DNA of 64,000 bases from Benincasa hispida. Its lineage: Eukaryota > Streptophyta > Magnoliopsida > Cucurbitales > Cucurbitaceae. This document shows positions 47,279 through 59,464 of the stretch, one piece after another; within the stretch, counting starts at the first letter, position 1; each line of letters begins with the position of its first letter. A program made the position numbers and the translations under genes. The notes beneath the pieces were generated by a model that searched no databases, was not told the DNA's origin, and saw only the letters and a program-made list of their open reading frames with translations. The stretch covers positions 12,114,687 through 12,178,686 of the forward strand of contig NC_052359.1 in assembly GCF_009727055.1 (NCBI RefSeq). The letters are read 5' to 3'.

Positions 47279-48216
47279 CTCCCCGTCAATGCTAACTATT
47301 CTAGCTCTTTCCATCATCTCCAGCTATTGGTGGAACTCTACATTCTTGGATGCTCTCAGCCTTCTGGCACTATGTCACAACTTCAATTCCTTCTTAATGC
47401 ATCTACTTCTTCTTCCTCAATCGTCGATTCGATGTTTATTATGCTTCTTCGCATGTTGTTAGTTCTTTAGATACTTTGCTAATGTTGCATTTACATTCCT
47501 GAAATTTGGTATTCTTTGTCTTATTGATCTTCGTAATTGTGATTCTCATCATGTACACCACTTTGCCAAGGACTTTGTATATTCTAAATTGCTCTTCTTC
47601 GTCTTCATTGTTTTCTTCTTCTTCTTCTATTGGAGCTTGTTGCACTTGAATTATCTCTTCTTTTAATCCTTCTTTGAAAGACCTCTCATCCTTGAGTGCC
47701 TTTTATGATTCGAGTGCCCAACAAGATGATGCTTTATATCAAATGCAATATTTGATGTATAACATTGTTAATTGATAGAATCGTCGTACTCTGTTGTTAG
47801 GTGACTTTTCTTATTCTCGTAGGTGCCCTTTGCTCACATGACATAGATGGAGTCCATTCCTTGTTCTTATTAATAACATACCACACTTATTTGAGATCTC
47901 AATACACCTTGACACCATCAAGTTTAAACACTACAAAGTTTCCTTTTGATGTTAATTAAGATACTAATACCAAATTCTTCTTCATTCTTGGCATATAACA
48001 CATGTTATTTAGTCCCGCTTGATTGGAATTGGAATGAGAGCTATTGACAACTTCGAGTTGTTTGCAATTACGAAAATTAAACTTCCTTTGTACTCTAATG
48101 TGTTATGCAGCTTCTCTTATCTCCTATCCTATGGTTAGAGTAATTTGAATGGACAATCCAATCATTTTCATAATTTATCTCTTTCTCAACTACATTGGAT
48201 GTGGACTGGGGGTTAG
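47279..48216 (-). pseudogene. copia internal remnant, minus strand (unit 4)
   Basis: Read leftwards on the minus strand from 48216. ENDWIVHSNYSNHRIGDKR (about 48170-48110) matches the copia aspartic-protease start (DWIVDSG with GDK), with the catalytic DSG now HSN. Then HVLYAKNEE and, further on, RMESIYVM-like sequence of the GAG-pre-integrase segment appear in shifting frames (to about 47790). An acidic segment (EEEEENNEDEEEQ) and a terminal tail reach the purine tract at 47287. Integrase core, RT and RNase H are deleted. Confidence 0.65.
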
Positions 48217-50260
48217 TGAAGGAAATCTCAATAGAGATCTCCATGAGTGGAAGAAAGATCTTTTCAAGTCCATTGTGAAAGAATAAAGGCATTCACAAAC
48301 ATACATAACAGTTATGCATCTTAGAACATATTACAGCATGCTTTCTTAATCAAATACAAAAGGAATGAGAGACATACCTTTGAAGAACTTTTCTTCTAGA
48401 ATTCTCTCGCTGTCCTTCAGATCACTAACAGTCTCCTCCTTGAATAAGCACCATTAGACACTACCACTCGGCAACCTTGGTATTCTCAGAGTAAGAATCC
48501 AGAAGGTGTAGGCTATGTATGAATTTTGTAAAGGGAAGGAGGAAGAAAACGACCGAACTACACAATCAAGTAAGTGGGAGAATGTCTATCGCATAGACAA
48601 AAAATACTTGATCATTTAGTAAATCTCACTCTTGTGAGAATCGTCTAAACGATCGCCTAGTCTCTCGCTCAATCGTTTACACAATCGCTTAGTAAATCTC
48701 GCTATGTGCGATCGTTTAATACATCTCGCTAGATCGTTTACACGATCATTTAGTAAATCTCTCGTTGTCGTTTAGTTTCTCATGCAGGCTATCGTGTAGT
48801 CTCTCGTGAATAAATAGTTAGTTATTCACTAATTAAACGAACATCTTGTAAAATGAAAACTCTTTTCATTTTATTCTTCAGTTATCAAAACTGAACATAA
48901 CCTCCCATTTCATGCACGATTAAAGGAGAAACCAAACGATAGTAAACTAATTTATTATATTATACTTATAATCTATAGTTTTAATATCACATCATATGTA
49001 ATATTTAAACCATAGTTCATTTCTCCTTTATTTAATATAAATCATTTTTATATCTAATTCCTTCAATAATGTATCTTATACATCAAATCAATTATATCTG
49101 AACCAATTTAGTTATATCATATACAATCAAATTCTCTCTTGTTAATTTGAACACTTCAAACTAACCTAAAAACTTATTCTCAACTTAAATCCATTAATCT
49201 ACCAAGGGGACCTTATAGACCTGTAGCTTGAAGCTCCAACTATACGTGAATAACTGAGTAAATTCTTTAATCATGAAATCCACCATTCGTTAACTGTCGG
49301 GCATTCCACTAAAGTCGACAACTGCACTCTTCTCACTACATATATATTTCTGTGTCCATTGGATATAACCAATCAATAGTACGTTAACGATTCATAGATC
49401 ATTCGTAAGTACAGCTGGACCAATTTACCATTTTGCCCCTGTAGTTACATTTAACTCCTTAAGTACCACTGATTCCTCTAATGAACAATACATCATAGTC
49501 TTACTACGAGTGAACACCTCTCGGGCCATGAGAAAGTGTGTGGTGCCGCATCGTTCAAGCCCCGGAATCAGCCCTTAAGGGAGCAATCTATCTACTTACC
49601 CCTGCATTGAGGAAAGAGTGAATTTCATCTTGTGTAACTGAGTTCCTAGCTCTTCAATCAGACGAATCCCAAAAATGGTTGGTTTGAGTCAGCAATCTGG
49701 ACACTCACACCCATGCAAATCAAAGGACCACTCTCATAATCAGGAGTTTCCAATTCACTCAGAATTAAGGTCATGTTACCCATGGTCATCCTAGTGAAAT
49801 GAAAGTCTCTGTCATGAACCGCGTTATATAACGAGCCTAAACATTTCGTGGTCCAGTCTTATAAAAACTCTTAAGTATAGGATACCCCCGCTCACATGTC
49901 GCCATATGAATGATCAGGATCAGACCATCTATAGCACTTTACAACACTTGTAACATCTACAAAGAAGGTCGTATCCGTAGTGTCACAAGGATAAAGTTTT
50001 CCTCCTTTATCCATATACTACAAACCATTTATGTTATCATTTATGGCATGATCCACTTATATGTCTCCATATACATGCTTAAGTTACAATGATAACTAGA
50101 GATCTTAGTTTATTGGTTTGTGGTAAATGCAACCAAAATATCTCATATTTCATATACAATAGTGAAAAAAATATCTCATATTATTACATCACAAGCGTTT
50201 GTTCATATAAATGTTTACAAACTACAAGGCCCAACGAGATTTAAGGCATCAACCCCAACA
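48217..50260 (-). mobile_element. Solo LTR copy B, minus strand
   Basis: Plus-strand limits are TGAAGGAAATC and ATCAACCCCAACA. Flanked by perfect GTTAG repeats (48212-48216, 50261-50265). It is 2044 bp, collinear with copy A (27793-29938) over its length, and non-coding. It splits the minus-strand copia remnant between its zinc knuckle and its protease. Confidence 0.87.
48590..48790. repeat. CGATCGTTTAG degenerate array in solo LTR B
   Basis: Repeated GATCGTTTA(C/G) and TTTAGTAAATCTCG cores, matching copy A at 28190-28440. Confidence 0.6.
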
Positions 50261-50265
50261 GTTAG

Positions 50266-50862
50266 GATATGTTGTCAAAGAACATGCGTCTGCATCTCAC
50301 TCTTCTTCACAAATGCTCTCAGCCTAGAAGGTGACCGCTTGCTTTCTATTGCCCTTTTCTTTCTATGACAGTCTCTTGCATAATGAATTATCTTTCAACA
50401 AGTATAACATTTACCCCGTTTTCTATGCTTGTATTTTCGATTAATTTTACTAACTCTTCCTACTTGAGAGCATTTTTGTGATTCTTCATCTTCTTTCGAT
50501 CCTACTTTTTTTTAATATATATTTTGAATTACCTTTTCTTTGGTCATTAAATAACGATTCTTCATTATTTCTTTTTAATGTGATATCTGGCATTGGCTTG
50601 GCCAATGCTTCTTGACTAGCGAACATATTTTTTAGGTCAATCAGAGAAGGTTGGACTGACCAATCTCGAATAGAAGCAATAAAGCTTTTATATATATATA
50701 TATATATATATTTAAGTCCATGGATAATAATTCTCCTCATTGTCAATACTGAAACAGTGGAAGTAAGATCTAATTTAGAGCAACTGACATGAGCTCATTC
50801 CATAGAAACTGCAATTTCGCATCATTTTTCTTTGAGAAAAGTGACACAAACGTGTCCCATGC
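50266..50862 (-). pseudogene. copia gag remnant with zinc knuckle, minus strand (unit 4)
   Basis: Minus strand from 50862: AWDTFVSLFSKKND-like start, then SFIASIRDWSVQPSLIDLKN and SQEALAKPMPDITLK (about 50670-50570), the UBN2 Gag pattern. At about 50415-50372 is a CCHC zinc knuckle (CYTC-KIIHYARDC) with a stop in place of the glycine. A TA microsatellite (50691-50711) interrupts the domain. It is cut at 50862 by the gypsy element; the more N-terminal part is at 62033-62165. Confidence 0.8.
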
Positions 50863-51294
50863 TGTAACAACCCAAATTTGTACGTATACACTACAGAAAA
50901 TTAAATGTCAAATGTTAAGCAGGACGAAATTTTATTTAAAGGGGTAGTAAATGTAATACCCTAACCCTCATTTAGAAAGCAGGAAAAACAAATAAAATAT
51001 ATAATTAAGAATAAAAATATATAAACTTAAAAGGAAAGTCGGGTGGAAATTGAGAATTGGAAAAAAATAAGAAATTTATTAATTATCCAAAAATAAAAAA
51101 TAAGGAGGCAGAATCAGGGAAGATTAATTAGAAGTTGGACACTAGCAAATTCAGGAGACAAAGGGCAGTAGATAACCTTTTGTTTGGGCACTGTTCATTG
51201 GGAGAATTGGAGGCGAATTAATTGACCATATACATTTAAAATTTTAAAGAGTTAAAACGGAGAAGTGGAATCCACAAGCAGTGAAGGCAACCCA

Positions 51295-51490
51295 TGCGTG
51301 AAAACTAGCGAGATTGAAGAGAAAATTGGAGAGAGCGAGATTCTCAACTAGACAGTGGGAGAGAGTGGGAGCGAGAGCGAGGGCGAGAGGGAGACCAACG
51401 AGTGCGAGAGCGAGAGTCACGAGAGCCAAACCAGCAAGAAAGCTGGAGAGAGCAAGATTCTGAGAACAGAGAGAGCGAGATTTGGACAGA
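51295..51490. repeat. GAGAGCGAG purine array in gypsy 5' LTR
   Basis: Degenerate GAGAGCGAGA units. The longer copies are in the 3' LTR at 59465-59690 and in insertion F1 at 56610-56870. Open frames rich in Glu/Ser or Leu/Ala on either strand are artefacts. Confidence 0.8.
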
Positions 51491-52069
51491 AGCGTGGATT
51501 ATGCATTGAATTTGGCCACGATCTTATAGATTATACAGAAGAACCCTAAAATTGAATATAAACAGAGGTTGAAGACGTAAGAGCAAACGTTAGCCAAAAT
51601 TAGGTGTCTTATTAAGAGAAATTCTTAAACCTAAGTAATTTTAAAGAATCCATTTGTAGGATGAGTTGTCACATAGAGAAGAGCTGGAAATAGCTATAAA
51701 TAGGAGGCTTTGGGCTGGAAGTTAAACTCATTCTCAAACAAAATCTCAGTAACAAAGAATCGTGTGAAAGAGTAAGTGTGAGTGAGGAAGTTCTGTGAGG
51801 TTAGAAGAAATAAAGCTCAGGTGAGGTGCTGCCCAAATTTTCTTCTAGTTTAAGAGGGAAAGCTCTACTGATCAAACCATAAGGAATAATAAGGAATAAT
51901 TAGGATCGCAGTCAAGGTAAGTAGTTATCTCACTAGTGTTTCATGGTAGTGTACATGTTGCATAATTATGTTACTGTTATGTTGCATTACATGTTTAAAA
52001 TACGTTTATCGACAAGGGACCCCATGCATTATGTTTGTTCATAAGATTAAATTTTAATTAGATAAAGGT

Positions 52070-52260
52070 TATGCTTCTAGAGCTAGCAGGGTATGCATGG
52101 TTGCACTCCTCTAGACCAATTCTATGTCAAGATTATTCTAGGGCTAGCAGGGCATGTATGGTTACACCCCTCTAGACCCAATTCTATGTCAAATTTATGC
52201 TAGGGACTAACAGGGTATATATGGTTGCACCCCTCTTGTCCAATCTTACGTTTATATTAA
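52070..52260. repeat. Three tandem ~60-bp repeats in gypsy 5' LTR
   Basis: Each unit has CTAG-GCTAGCAGGGNATGNATGGTTGCAC followed by CCTCTAGACCCAATTCTATGTCAA, spaced about 60 bases. Confidence 0.8.
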
Positions 52261-52805
52261 TGGTTGATGTTAGATGCGACTCTGGCCCTACTGACTGCAT
52301 GACCCGCTAATATCAGATGGGTTAGTTTCCGCCTAAGTCCTCATCTTTCTATCAGGGCGAAGAAATTTACGTTAAAAGCATAACCGACCACCACATGTTA
52401 TTATATGTTTTCGGTCCCAACCATACGGTTTCAGGACATGTTGCATATGATTGTGCATTTGGTCACTACCTTATGTGAGAACTACTTACTGGGTATATTA
52501 TATACTCATCCTAATTTTACAGACTTTGTAGGTAAGGACATAACGTAGGTGGCAGAATTGGATGTCGCTCAAATGGCCAACCATCAAACTCACTATTATA
52601 GGCATATGCATTTTTGTATCACTAGTGTTTTATGGATCCTGATGTTTTGTAAAATAAACCTTTTATATAGTTTTCTACCTAATTAATAAAATCCTAGATA
52701 TGATTTTTTGAGATTTTTACCAAAACTCATCTCATAATAGAAAAGTCTAAGCATGCATGTCGTAGCGGTCGGACCATAATATGTAAGGATCCGGTCGTTA
52801 TAGTT

Positions 52806-52817
52806 TGGTATCAGAGC
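52806..52817 (+). promoter_or_regulatory. Primer-binding site, initiator tRNA-Met
   Basis: TGGTATCAGAGC is the 12-base complement of the 3' end of plant initiator tRNA-Met, the usual primer for minus-strand DNA synthesis in this group. It lies just after the 5' LTR. Confidence 0.92.
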
Positions 52818-53105
52818 ATTTGAGCCAATTAGGCTCTACTAATTTGAAGAGTCGTGGTGTTTGATGGTTTGTCCCGTTAAATGATGCCCACAGTTATGCC
52901 AAATACGCTGGTAAGTGGAATTTTCAAACAAGTAATTTAGTAAACATAAGGTATGAGTTTAAAAAAATTAAAATTAGATTGCTTCCTTATTATGAAAATA
53001 AAATGTGTGTAATAGATACCACCACAAAGGGCTCCAACACGATGAGGTAGACCTCGAAGTGAATCCACAAGGGATCAAAATAAAGGACATGGACAAACAC
53101 CTTAC

Positions 53106-53985
53106 GTGTTACTTACACTTGAAGCGTTACGAATACTAATACAAAATTTGAGTAATGGAAACACAACCTCATCCACCACACCAATAACCAACAATACAAA
53201 TGACTCGAAGATCATTCGAGAATGCATGAAGTTCAATCCTTCAACATTTGATGGATCATCTATGGATCCAATTATAGTAGAGAATTGGATAACAAAAATA
53301 GAAACTATTTTCCGCCATATGAACATCCCAGAAGAACAGAAGGTAAATTGTGCAACCTTCATGTTAAGAGGCGATTCAAAGTTCTGGTGGGAATCCACAC
53401 AAAGAACAATAAAAAATATAGTCTCATGGCAGCAATTCAATCAGGCTTTTTACAACAAGTATTTCCTTTTAACAGTGAGATATCAAAAGAACATGTCGGT
53501 GGCAGAGTATGAACGGAAATTTGATCGCTTGTCCCACTTTGTCCCTCAACTAGTGGACACAAAAGAGAAGAATGTGGAAAGGTCTATTTGGGGATTAAGA
53601 GAAGGCATTCGAGGCATTGTTACTGCTTTCCGACACAAAGAGTATGCTCTTGCCCTCGAGTCGGCCTTACTCATGGAAGTAGATCTTGCTGTCAAAAACC
53701 TCAACTTCTGAACAAGGATTCATGCCAAATAAAAAAAAAAAAAAAAAAGGAAATTCACCCAACAAGACTTCCAACATTCACAACGCCAAGCAAAAATTTT
53801 CCAAAGCACTCAGGGCGTACAATCACAACAGGAGAGTCAAACATACACATATCCTAAGTGCAGAAATTATGGAAAACACCATCAGGGGCAATGTTTCGGA
53901 ACTTAAGGGTGTGTTTCAACTGTGGCCAGACGGGTCACTATGCAAAGGCTTGCCCAAAGCTCATCAACCAAGCATCAACTACCCA
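53106..53985 (+). pseudogene. gypsy gag remnant with zinc knuckles
   Basis: The open frame 53106-53711 encodes a Retrotrans_gag domain: ENWITKIETIF, EEQKVNCATFML, FWWESTQRT, NKYF and MSVAEYERKFDRLSHFVP. A short deletion before MSVAEYE removes a few usual residues. After a stop at 53711 and an oligo(A) run, the region near 53850-53950 encodes two cysteine-rich knuckles. The second is canonical (CFNCGQTGHYAKAC); a TAA splits them. Gag packages the RNA. The arrangement resembles Tekay/Del chromoviruses (inference). Confidence 0.85.
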
Positions 53986-54034
53986 GACCACCTAGCCTAC
54001 TAGTAACAAGGTTACCCAACAACAGAAAGGACAG

Positions 54035-54523
54035 GTGTTTGCTATTACACGTCAAGAGGCAGAGGATCAAGATGCAGTGGTTACAGGTACATTACCCATC
54101 CTCGGGTATTATGCCTTCACTTTATTTGATTCGGGCTCTATTCATTCATTCATCTCTACAACATTTGCACAACATGCTCAATTAACATCAAAGCTCTTAG
54201 GCTACATTCTATCCATAGTTACTCTTGCCAGAGTATCGATGTTGGCCCACTCAGTAGTAGAAAACTGCGAATTGTCAGTATTAGGACATAAACTAGTGGT
54301 GACCCTTATCATCCTGGACATAAGTGATTTCGATATAATACTAGGTATGGACTGGTTAGCAGCAAACTATGCAAGCATAGATTGCCATAATAAAGAGGTC
54401 GTATTCATCTTTCCAACGGCAACCAAGTTTAAGTTTAAGAGTTCTAATATACCATTAGCCCCAAGAATAATTTCAGCCTTAAATACTAAACATTGCTCAA
54501 CCATGGGGCTTGGGCATATTTAG
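54035..54523 (+). pseudogene. gypsy aspartic protease remnant
   Basis: The frame encodes a retropepsin: LFDSGSIHSFIS (about 54125-54160) has the DSG active site intact, and FDIILGMDWL (about 54330-54358) is the conserved distal motif. The frame closes at 54523. The link to RT (54524-54660) carries stops, so no continuous polyprotein remains. Confidence 0.88.
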
Positions 54524-54589
54524 CAAGTGTAGTGGATTAACGAAACCAAAAGGATTAAATTAAGGTCATTCCTGTAATAAGAGAATTTT

Positions 54590-55472
54590 AAGATGTATTC
54601 TCGGAAGAGCTACCAAGTTTACCACCTAGTCGAGAAATAGAATTTTGTATAGATCTAATTCCCAAAGCTGAATCAATATCTAAAGCACCATATAGAATGG
54701 AACTTGCAGAATTAAAAGAACTCAAAATACAATTACAAGAATTGTTAGATAAGGGATTTATACGCCCTGGCGTGTCTCCATGGGGAGTACCTGTCTTATT
54801 TGTTAAGAAAAAGGATGGATCAATACGTTTATGTATAGATTATCGAAAGTTGAATAAGTTGACAATAAAGAATAAGTACCCACTTCCAAGCATTGATGAC
54901 CTATTTGACCAATTACAAGGAGCCTCAGTATTCTCCAAAATAGACTTACGATCTGGATATCATAACTACGAATCAAAAAGTCTGATATACCCAAGACTGC
55001 TATCCGAACAAGATATGGGCATTATGAATTTGTTGTGATGCCCTTTGGATTAACGAATGCCACAACAGCCTTCATGGACTTGATGAATAGAATTTTTAAG
55101 GACTATCTTGATAACTTTGTTATTGTATTTATAGATGATATTTTAGTCTATTCCAAGTCTAAGGCAGAACATGAAAAACATCTTAGGGACGTTCTTTGCA
55201 TATTAAGAAATGAAAAGTTATATGCCAAATTCTCCAAGTGTGAGTTTTGGACGCGACAAGTCGCCTACCTAGGGCATATTGTAAAGCAAGAAGGAATCTC
55301 AGTGGATCCTGCTAAGATTGAAACAGTTAGCAAGTGGCCTTGCCCAACAACAGTCAGCGAGGTGCGAAGCTTCCTTGGATTAGCAGGATATTATAGACAA
55401 TTTGTGAAGAATTTCTCAAGTATAGCATTACCCTTAACTAACCTCACCAAGAAGAATAATCCTTTTGTCTAG
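54590..55472 (+). pseudogene. gypsy reverse transcriptase remnant
   Basis: From about 54590: [52 protein letters not shown], then MPFGLTNA (from 55035) and [11 protein letters not shown] (about 55128-55160). The catalytic IDD pair is intact. [17 protein letters not shown] closes the domain. A single extra base near 54965 shifts the frame between GYH and MPFGL. The frame stops at 55472, where TAG replaces a conserved tryptophan. Confidence 0.92.
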
Positions 55473-56164
55473 AATCAAGCATATGAGCAAAACTTCCAGG
55501 AACTAAAAGAAAGGTTGACCACAACCCCTATTCTCACTATACTTAATGGATCAGGGGGGTTAACTGTGTACAGTGACGCATCGAAGAAGGGGCTTGGTTA
55601 TGTATGATGCAACACGGAAAGGTAATAACATATGCTTCAAGACAACTAAAACCTTATGAACAAAACTATCCCGTTCATGACTTGGAGTTAGCTACCATAG
55701 TCTTTGCCTTAAAGATATGAAGACATTACTTATATGGGGAAAAGATCCAAATTTATATAGATCATAAAAGCCTTAAGTACTTCTTTACCCAGAAAGAGTT
55801 AAATATGAGGCAACGAAGATGGTTAGAATTAGTCAAAGATTATGACTGTGAGATCCTCTATCATCCAGGAAAAGCTAACATTGTTGCGCTTAGCAGAAAG
55901 TCAGCTCATACAGCAGCCCTAAGTACCATCTTCAAACACATAATGAATGACCTTGAAAGAGCTGAGATCTCACTAATACCGGAAACCTTCACAACTCGAA
56001 TAGCACAGTTAATTGCAAGACCTGCATTAAGGCAAAGGATAATTGATGCACAACAAATAGATAAATACCTAAACAAACAACTGCAATTAGAGAATGGAGA
56101 AACCAGTCAATTCTCTACAGCCCCAGACTCTGCACTTCTCTACCATGGAAAATACATGTATCGA
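55473..56164 (+). pseudogene. gypsy RNase H remnant and linker
   Basis: After the TAG come [13 protein letters not shown] (first catalytic Asp), [30 protein letters not shown] (catalytic Glu), a TGA for the next tryptophan, and [10 protein letters not shown] (second Asp). Then [20 protein letters not shown] and the linker up to YRYFENT. A frameshift lies near 55600. At about 56164 the sequence jumps past the whole integrase to the pol C-terminus. Confidence 0.88.
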
Positions 56165-56288
56165 TACTTCGAAAATACGTGTTTGACCCATCACATGTAG
56201 TTAATTATGAACCTCTAAAAATAAGTGAAAACTTGGAATATGAAAAAACTCCAGTTTGCATCCTAGCAAGAGAAAAGAAGTCACTTCG
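56165..56288 (+). pseudogene. gypsy pol C-terminal tail, first half
   Basis: The frame [19 protein letters not shown]...ILAREKK is the tail that follows integrase in Del/Tekay-type elements. It is joined directly to the RNase H linker, so the integrase zinc finger and DDE core are missing. Insertion F1 interrupts it at 56288; it resumes at 58865. Confidence 0.85.
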
Positions 56289-58859
56289 TGTGAACCTCGA
56301 ATCCCAATTTTACACTTAAGTGTGTTTTCTTACTTAAATTGTCTTAATTTTTCATTTAATTGTGTGTCCCTATTTAAATTTGCATAAATAAGTTAAGTAG
56401 GTTGATGAGAAAGTTAATGTGAAATGGTGAAGAAGGAATGGGGATTTGAAAAGAAAAATATGGAAATTGAGTTTGAAAAATTTGGGAAAAATTGGCTAAG
56501 TATGGAAAATTTATGTGAAATGCGTGTTGTGCACAAAGCACTAGAAGGCAAGTGACTAGTGGCACAATCATATAGAAATTGCACAGAGACAAACAATATT
56601 CGCAGTAGCTAAGAGCGAGATCGTTGAGAGCGAGATGATTGAAAGCAATACCAACGAAAAAGCTGGAGAGAGCGAGAGTGGAGAGAAAAAGAGAAAGCTG
56701 GAGAGAGCAAGATTAGAGAGAGCAAGACTAACGAGATTGGTAGAGAGAGCGAGAGTGACGATAGCGAGATTTTGAGCGAGAAAGGGGGAGAGAGCGAGAG
56801 TGGAGAGAGCGAGACCAGCGAGAAAGTTTAAGAGAGCGACACTGACAAGAGTGGAGAGAGCGAGAGCGCCTATGCGTTAGCTTTGCTTTGTCCAATTCGA
56901 ACGTCACGCCCACGCCTTGCCTATGCGTTGAACGGCCAAGCAAGCTTCTAGGCGATGTATTTGGACGCGTTGGGGTGGATTATGCATGTAAAAATTCTAA
57001 TTTGAATACAAACAAAGCTTGAAGATGTAAGGGCAAATATCAATTAAAATCTAGGTGTCCGATTAAGAGAAATTCTTAAACCCTAAGAAATTGTGTTGGA
57101 TGCGTTTAGGAAGAACACATTGAATCAAGGTAAAGTCAGCTTACGTTGATAAAGGAAGGATTAAACATTTGGCCATGCAGCCAAGTAGGTGCTGTCAATC
57201 CCACGAGCAATTTGAACGCCTAGAGTTGGGATTTCATTTTCAAAACACACAAAAATCATAAATTTCGTAAAGAAAGTAGAGGGCAGTGAGGGTTCAGAGG
57301 AATGTGTCAATTTTGGACGAGGAGATCTTCCAATCTACTCGTGCGTTTGGAGTGATTCCAAAGCCATCTGAAACCTCTGGAAGTCTAGTTTTCAGAGTAG
57401 GACCGCCGAAGAAAAAGGCTCAAAAGAACTGGGCTGGAGGTTGAGAAGAAGGCAGAAGGGTCAGACTGTCGGATCAGTCTGGACCAGTCTTGAAGATTTT
57501 GAGATTTCGGCCAGACCACGAGGAATTCTGAGCTGAAAGTTTATGATAATATTCTAATAAATTTTAGAATAAGTTTGTAGAAGGAAGTATTTCCAAATAA
57601 GGTTCGGAACTATGAGTAATCTAAGTTGTGAATTGAATCTGGATTCTAGGGGTAAAAAAGGAACCGAGGAGCTAGAGTGAAAAGTTCCTAAGAGTTCGAG
57701 GTGAGTGGCTAAAATGTTTTCGAATTAAAACGTTTTAAACTGGTTTGAATACAAACGTTTTGCACAAAACATGTTTGCAAAAATATTCTCATGACTACTA
57801 GTTTTATAAAGTGGTTTCCAAGCAAGTTTGAATTGTGATTTGAACGCATGCATATTGTTGAAAAACTATTTACAGATGTATATGTATTGATTTTATCCAA
57901 CATGCATTATCATTTTTAAAGCCATGTTGTATATGTATTATACTGTACATGCTTTAAAGAGAAAAGTTGATTATAAATAATTTTGATAAAATGTGATGCC
58001 GAAGTACAAGGAGAAGGCATCCACCCAACTAGATACTGAAGTACAATGAGAAGGTATCTATTGGTACTGAAGTACGTTGAGACGGTGCCAAGCCAACGGG
58101 ATACTGAAGTACGTTGAAGAAGGTATCCTAGTAGTTCGATACTGAAGTACAAGAAGAAGGTATCTGAGCAGTAGTACCTAATGTGGCCACAGGTGAATAA
58201 AGTTAGAGATTGAGCACAAGGGTTCTCTCTAGACTAGCAGTTGGTGTTGGGATTATTTTACCAGTTAAAAAGTACTTTGATTTGAGAAATGCTTTTATTG
58301 TTTTATGTTTAAAATAGCTTTACATGTTTTACGCTTGGAAAACGTTTATGTTGCAGTACAAGTACTGTAAAAGTTTATGTTTCAGTTAAAAACTCATTAC
58401 TGAAATCATGCATGAGAATTTACTATGTTTTCTCGGTCACTCACTGGGCGTAAGCTCACCCTATTTTCAAATGTTTTTCTTTTTCCCCCCCACAGGTAGC
58501 GGTCAAATCCTCTAAAGACAGCTCAGTATCTGCTCTGCCACTAAAGGACCAAAAGACTTGTAACCGTTTGCTAGGTGGATTCTCTTAATATTGTACACAT
58601 GTTACTATTGTTCATATAGGGACTAGAGTTTGTCGGTTTTGGGACTTATAAATCTAATGTTGTAAATACTCTAAACATATTAAGTTTCTAAGTTAATAAA
58701 TTGTGGGCTTACACCCGTTCCGTTGCATATAATTTGTATTTGGTATCAGAGTTATTTCACAAGAGTTTTTAGGCAGTAAGTGTCAGCCTAAGGGTTGATA
58801 ACTACTGCAGTCACGCCTTTCTTTTAGGCTAAGAGAGTGGTCTGGGGCGGGGTGTGACA
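56289..58859 (+). mobile_element. Mosaic LTR copy F1, inserted in gypsy pol
   Basis: Starts TGTGAACCTCG and ends GGCGGGGTGTGACA. Flanked by CTTCG (56284-56288, 58860-58864). It is 2571 bp and non-coding. The U3-like part carries the GAGAGCGAG array (56610-56870) shared with the gypsy LTR. The downstream part carries the GAAGTAC...GGTATC array (57985-58165). Where the sister copy at 60443-60450 has TATAAATA, F1 has lost about 13 bases, so its TATA box is gone. TTTGGTATCAGAG lies at about 58740, inside the element. Confidence 0.85.
57985..58165. repeat. GATACTGAAGTACNNNGAGAAGGTATC tandem array in F1
   Basis: Five units of about 35-45 bases, each with TACTGAAGTAC and GAAGGTATC. The matching array in the chimeric 3' LTR is at 61225-61405; an inverted one is in G at about 41935-42080. 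Confidence 0.8.
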
Positions 58860-58864
58860 CTTCG

Positions 58865-58990
58865 TAGTCAGGAAATAAGTTTAGTGAAGGTTCTCTGGAG
58901 AAATCAGCAAGTAGAATAAGCTATATGGGAATGAGAAGAAGAGATGAAAGTCAAATACCCTTATCTGTTTAAGAACCAATAAACTTTCGA
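58865..58990 (+). pseudogene. gypsy pol C-terminal tail, second half
   Basis: After the second CTTCG the frame resumes with SQEISLVKVLWRNQQVE and, after a stop, WEREEEMKVKYPYLFKNQ, the usual end of this pol type. Confidence 0.85.
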
Positions 58991-59003
58991 GGACGAAAGT
59001 TCA

Positions 59004-59017
59004 TAAGGGGGGAAGAA
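59004..59017 (+). promoter_or_regulatory. Polypurine tract of the gypsy element
   Basis: TAAGGGGGGAAGAA lies directly before the 3' LTR start (TGTAACAACC at 59018). It is the primer site for plus-strand DNA synthesis in this element class. Confidence 0.88.
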
Positions 59018-59464
59018 TGTAACAACCCAAATTTGTACGCATACACTACAGGAAATTAAATGTCAAATGTTAAGTAGGACGAAATTTTATTTAAAGGGGT
59101 GGTAAATGTAATAAATACCCTAACCCTAATTTAGAAAGCAGGAAAAAAAAATAAAAAATATAATAAAGAATGAAAAATATATAAACTTAATAGGAAAGTC
59201 GGATGGAAATTTAGAATTGAAAAAAATAAGAAATTTATTAATTATCCAAAAATAATGAATAAGGGGGCAGAATCAGGGAGGATTAATTAGAAGTTGGACG
59301 ATAGCTAATTCAGGAAACAAAGGGCAGTAGATAACTTTTTATTTGGGCACTGCTCATTGGAAGAATTGGAGGCGAATTAATTGCCCATATACTCTTAAAA
59401 TTTGAAAGAGTTAAACGGAGAAGTGGAATCCACAAGCAGTGAAGGCAACCCATGCGTGAAAACT

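Larger units (their letters stand above)
50863..52802 (+). mobile_element. gypsy 5' LTR
   Basis: Starts TGTAACAACCCAAATTTG and ends GGATCCGGTCGTTATA (1940 bp), followed within three bases by a primer-binding site. A TATAAATA box is at 51695-51702. The U3 part holds a GAGAGCGAG array (51295-51490). Downstream are three about 60-bp repeats around CTAGCAGGGCATG (52070-52260). The first 560 bases closely match the 3' LTR at 59018. Confidence 0.92.

Noticed and set aside
57985..58165. CRISPR-like array
   Set aside because: Repeats are imperfect, no true spacers of constant length exist, and the array sits inside a plant LTR.
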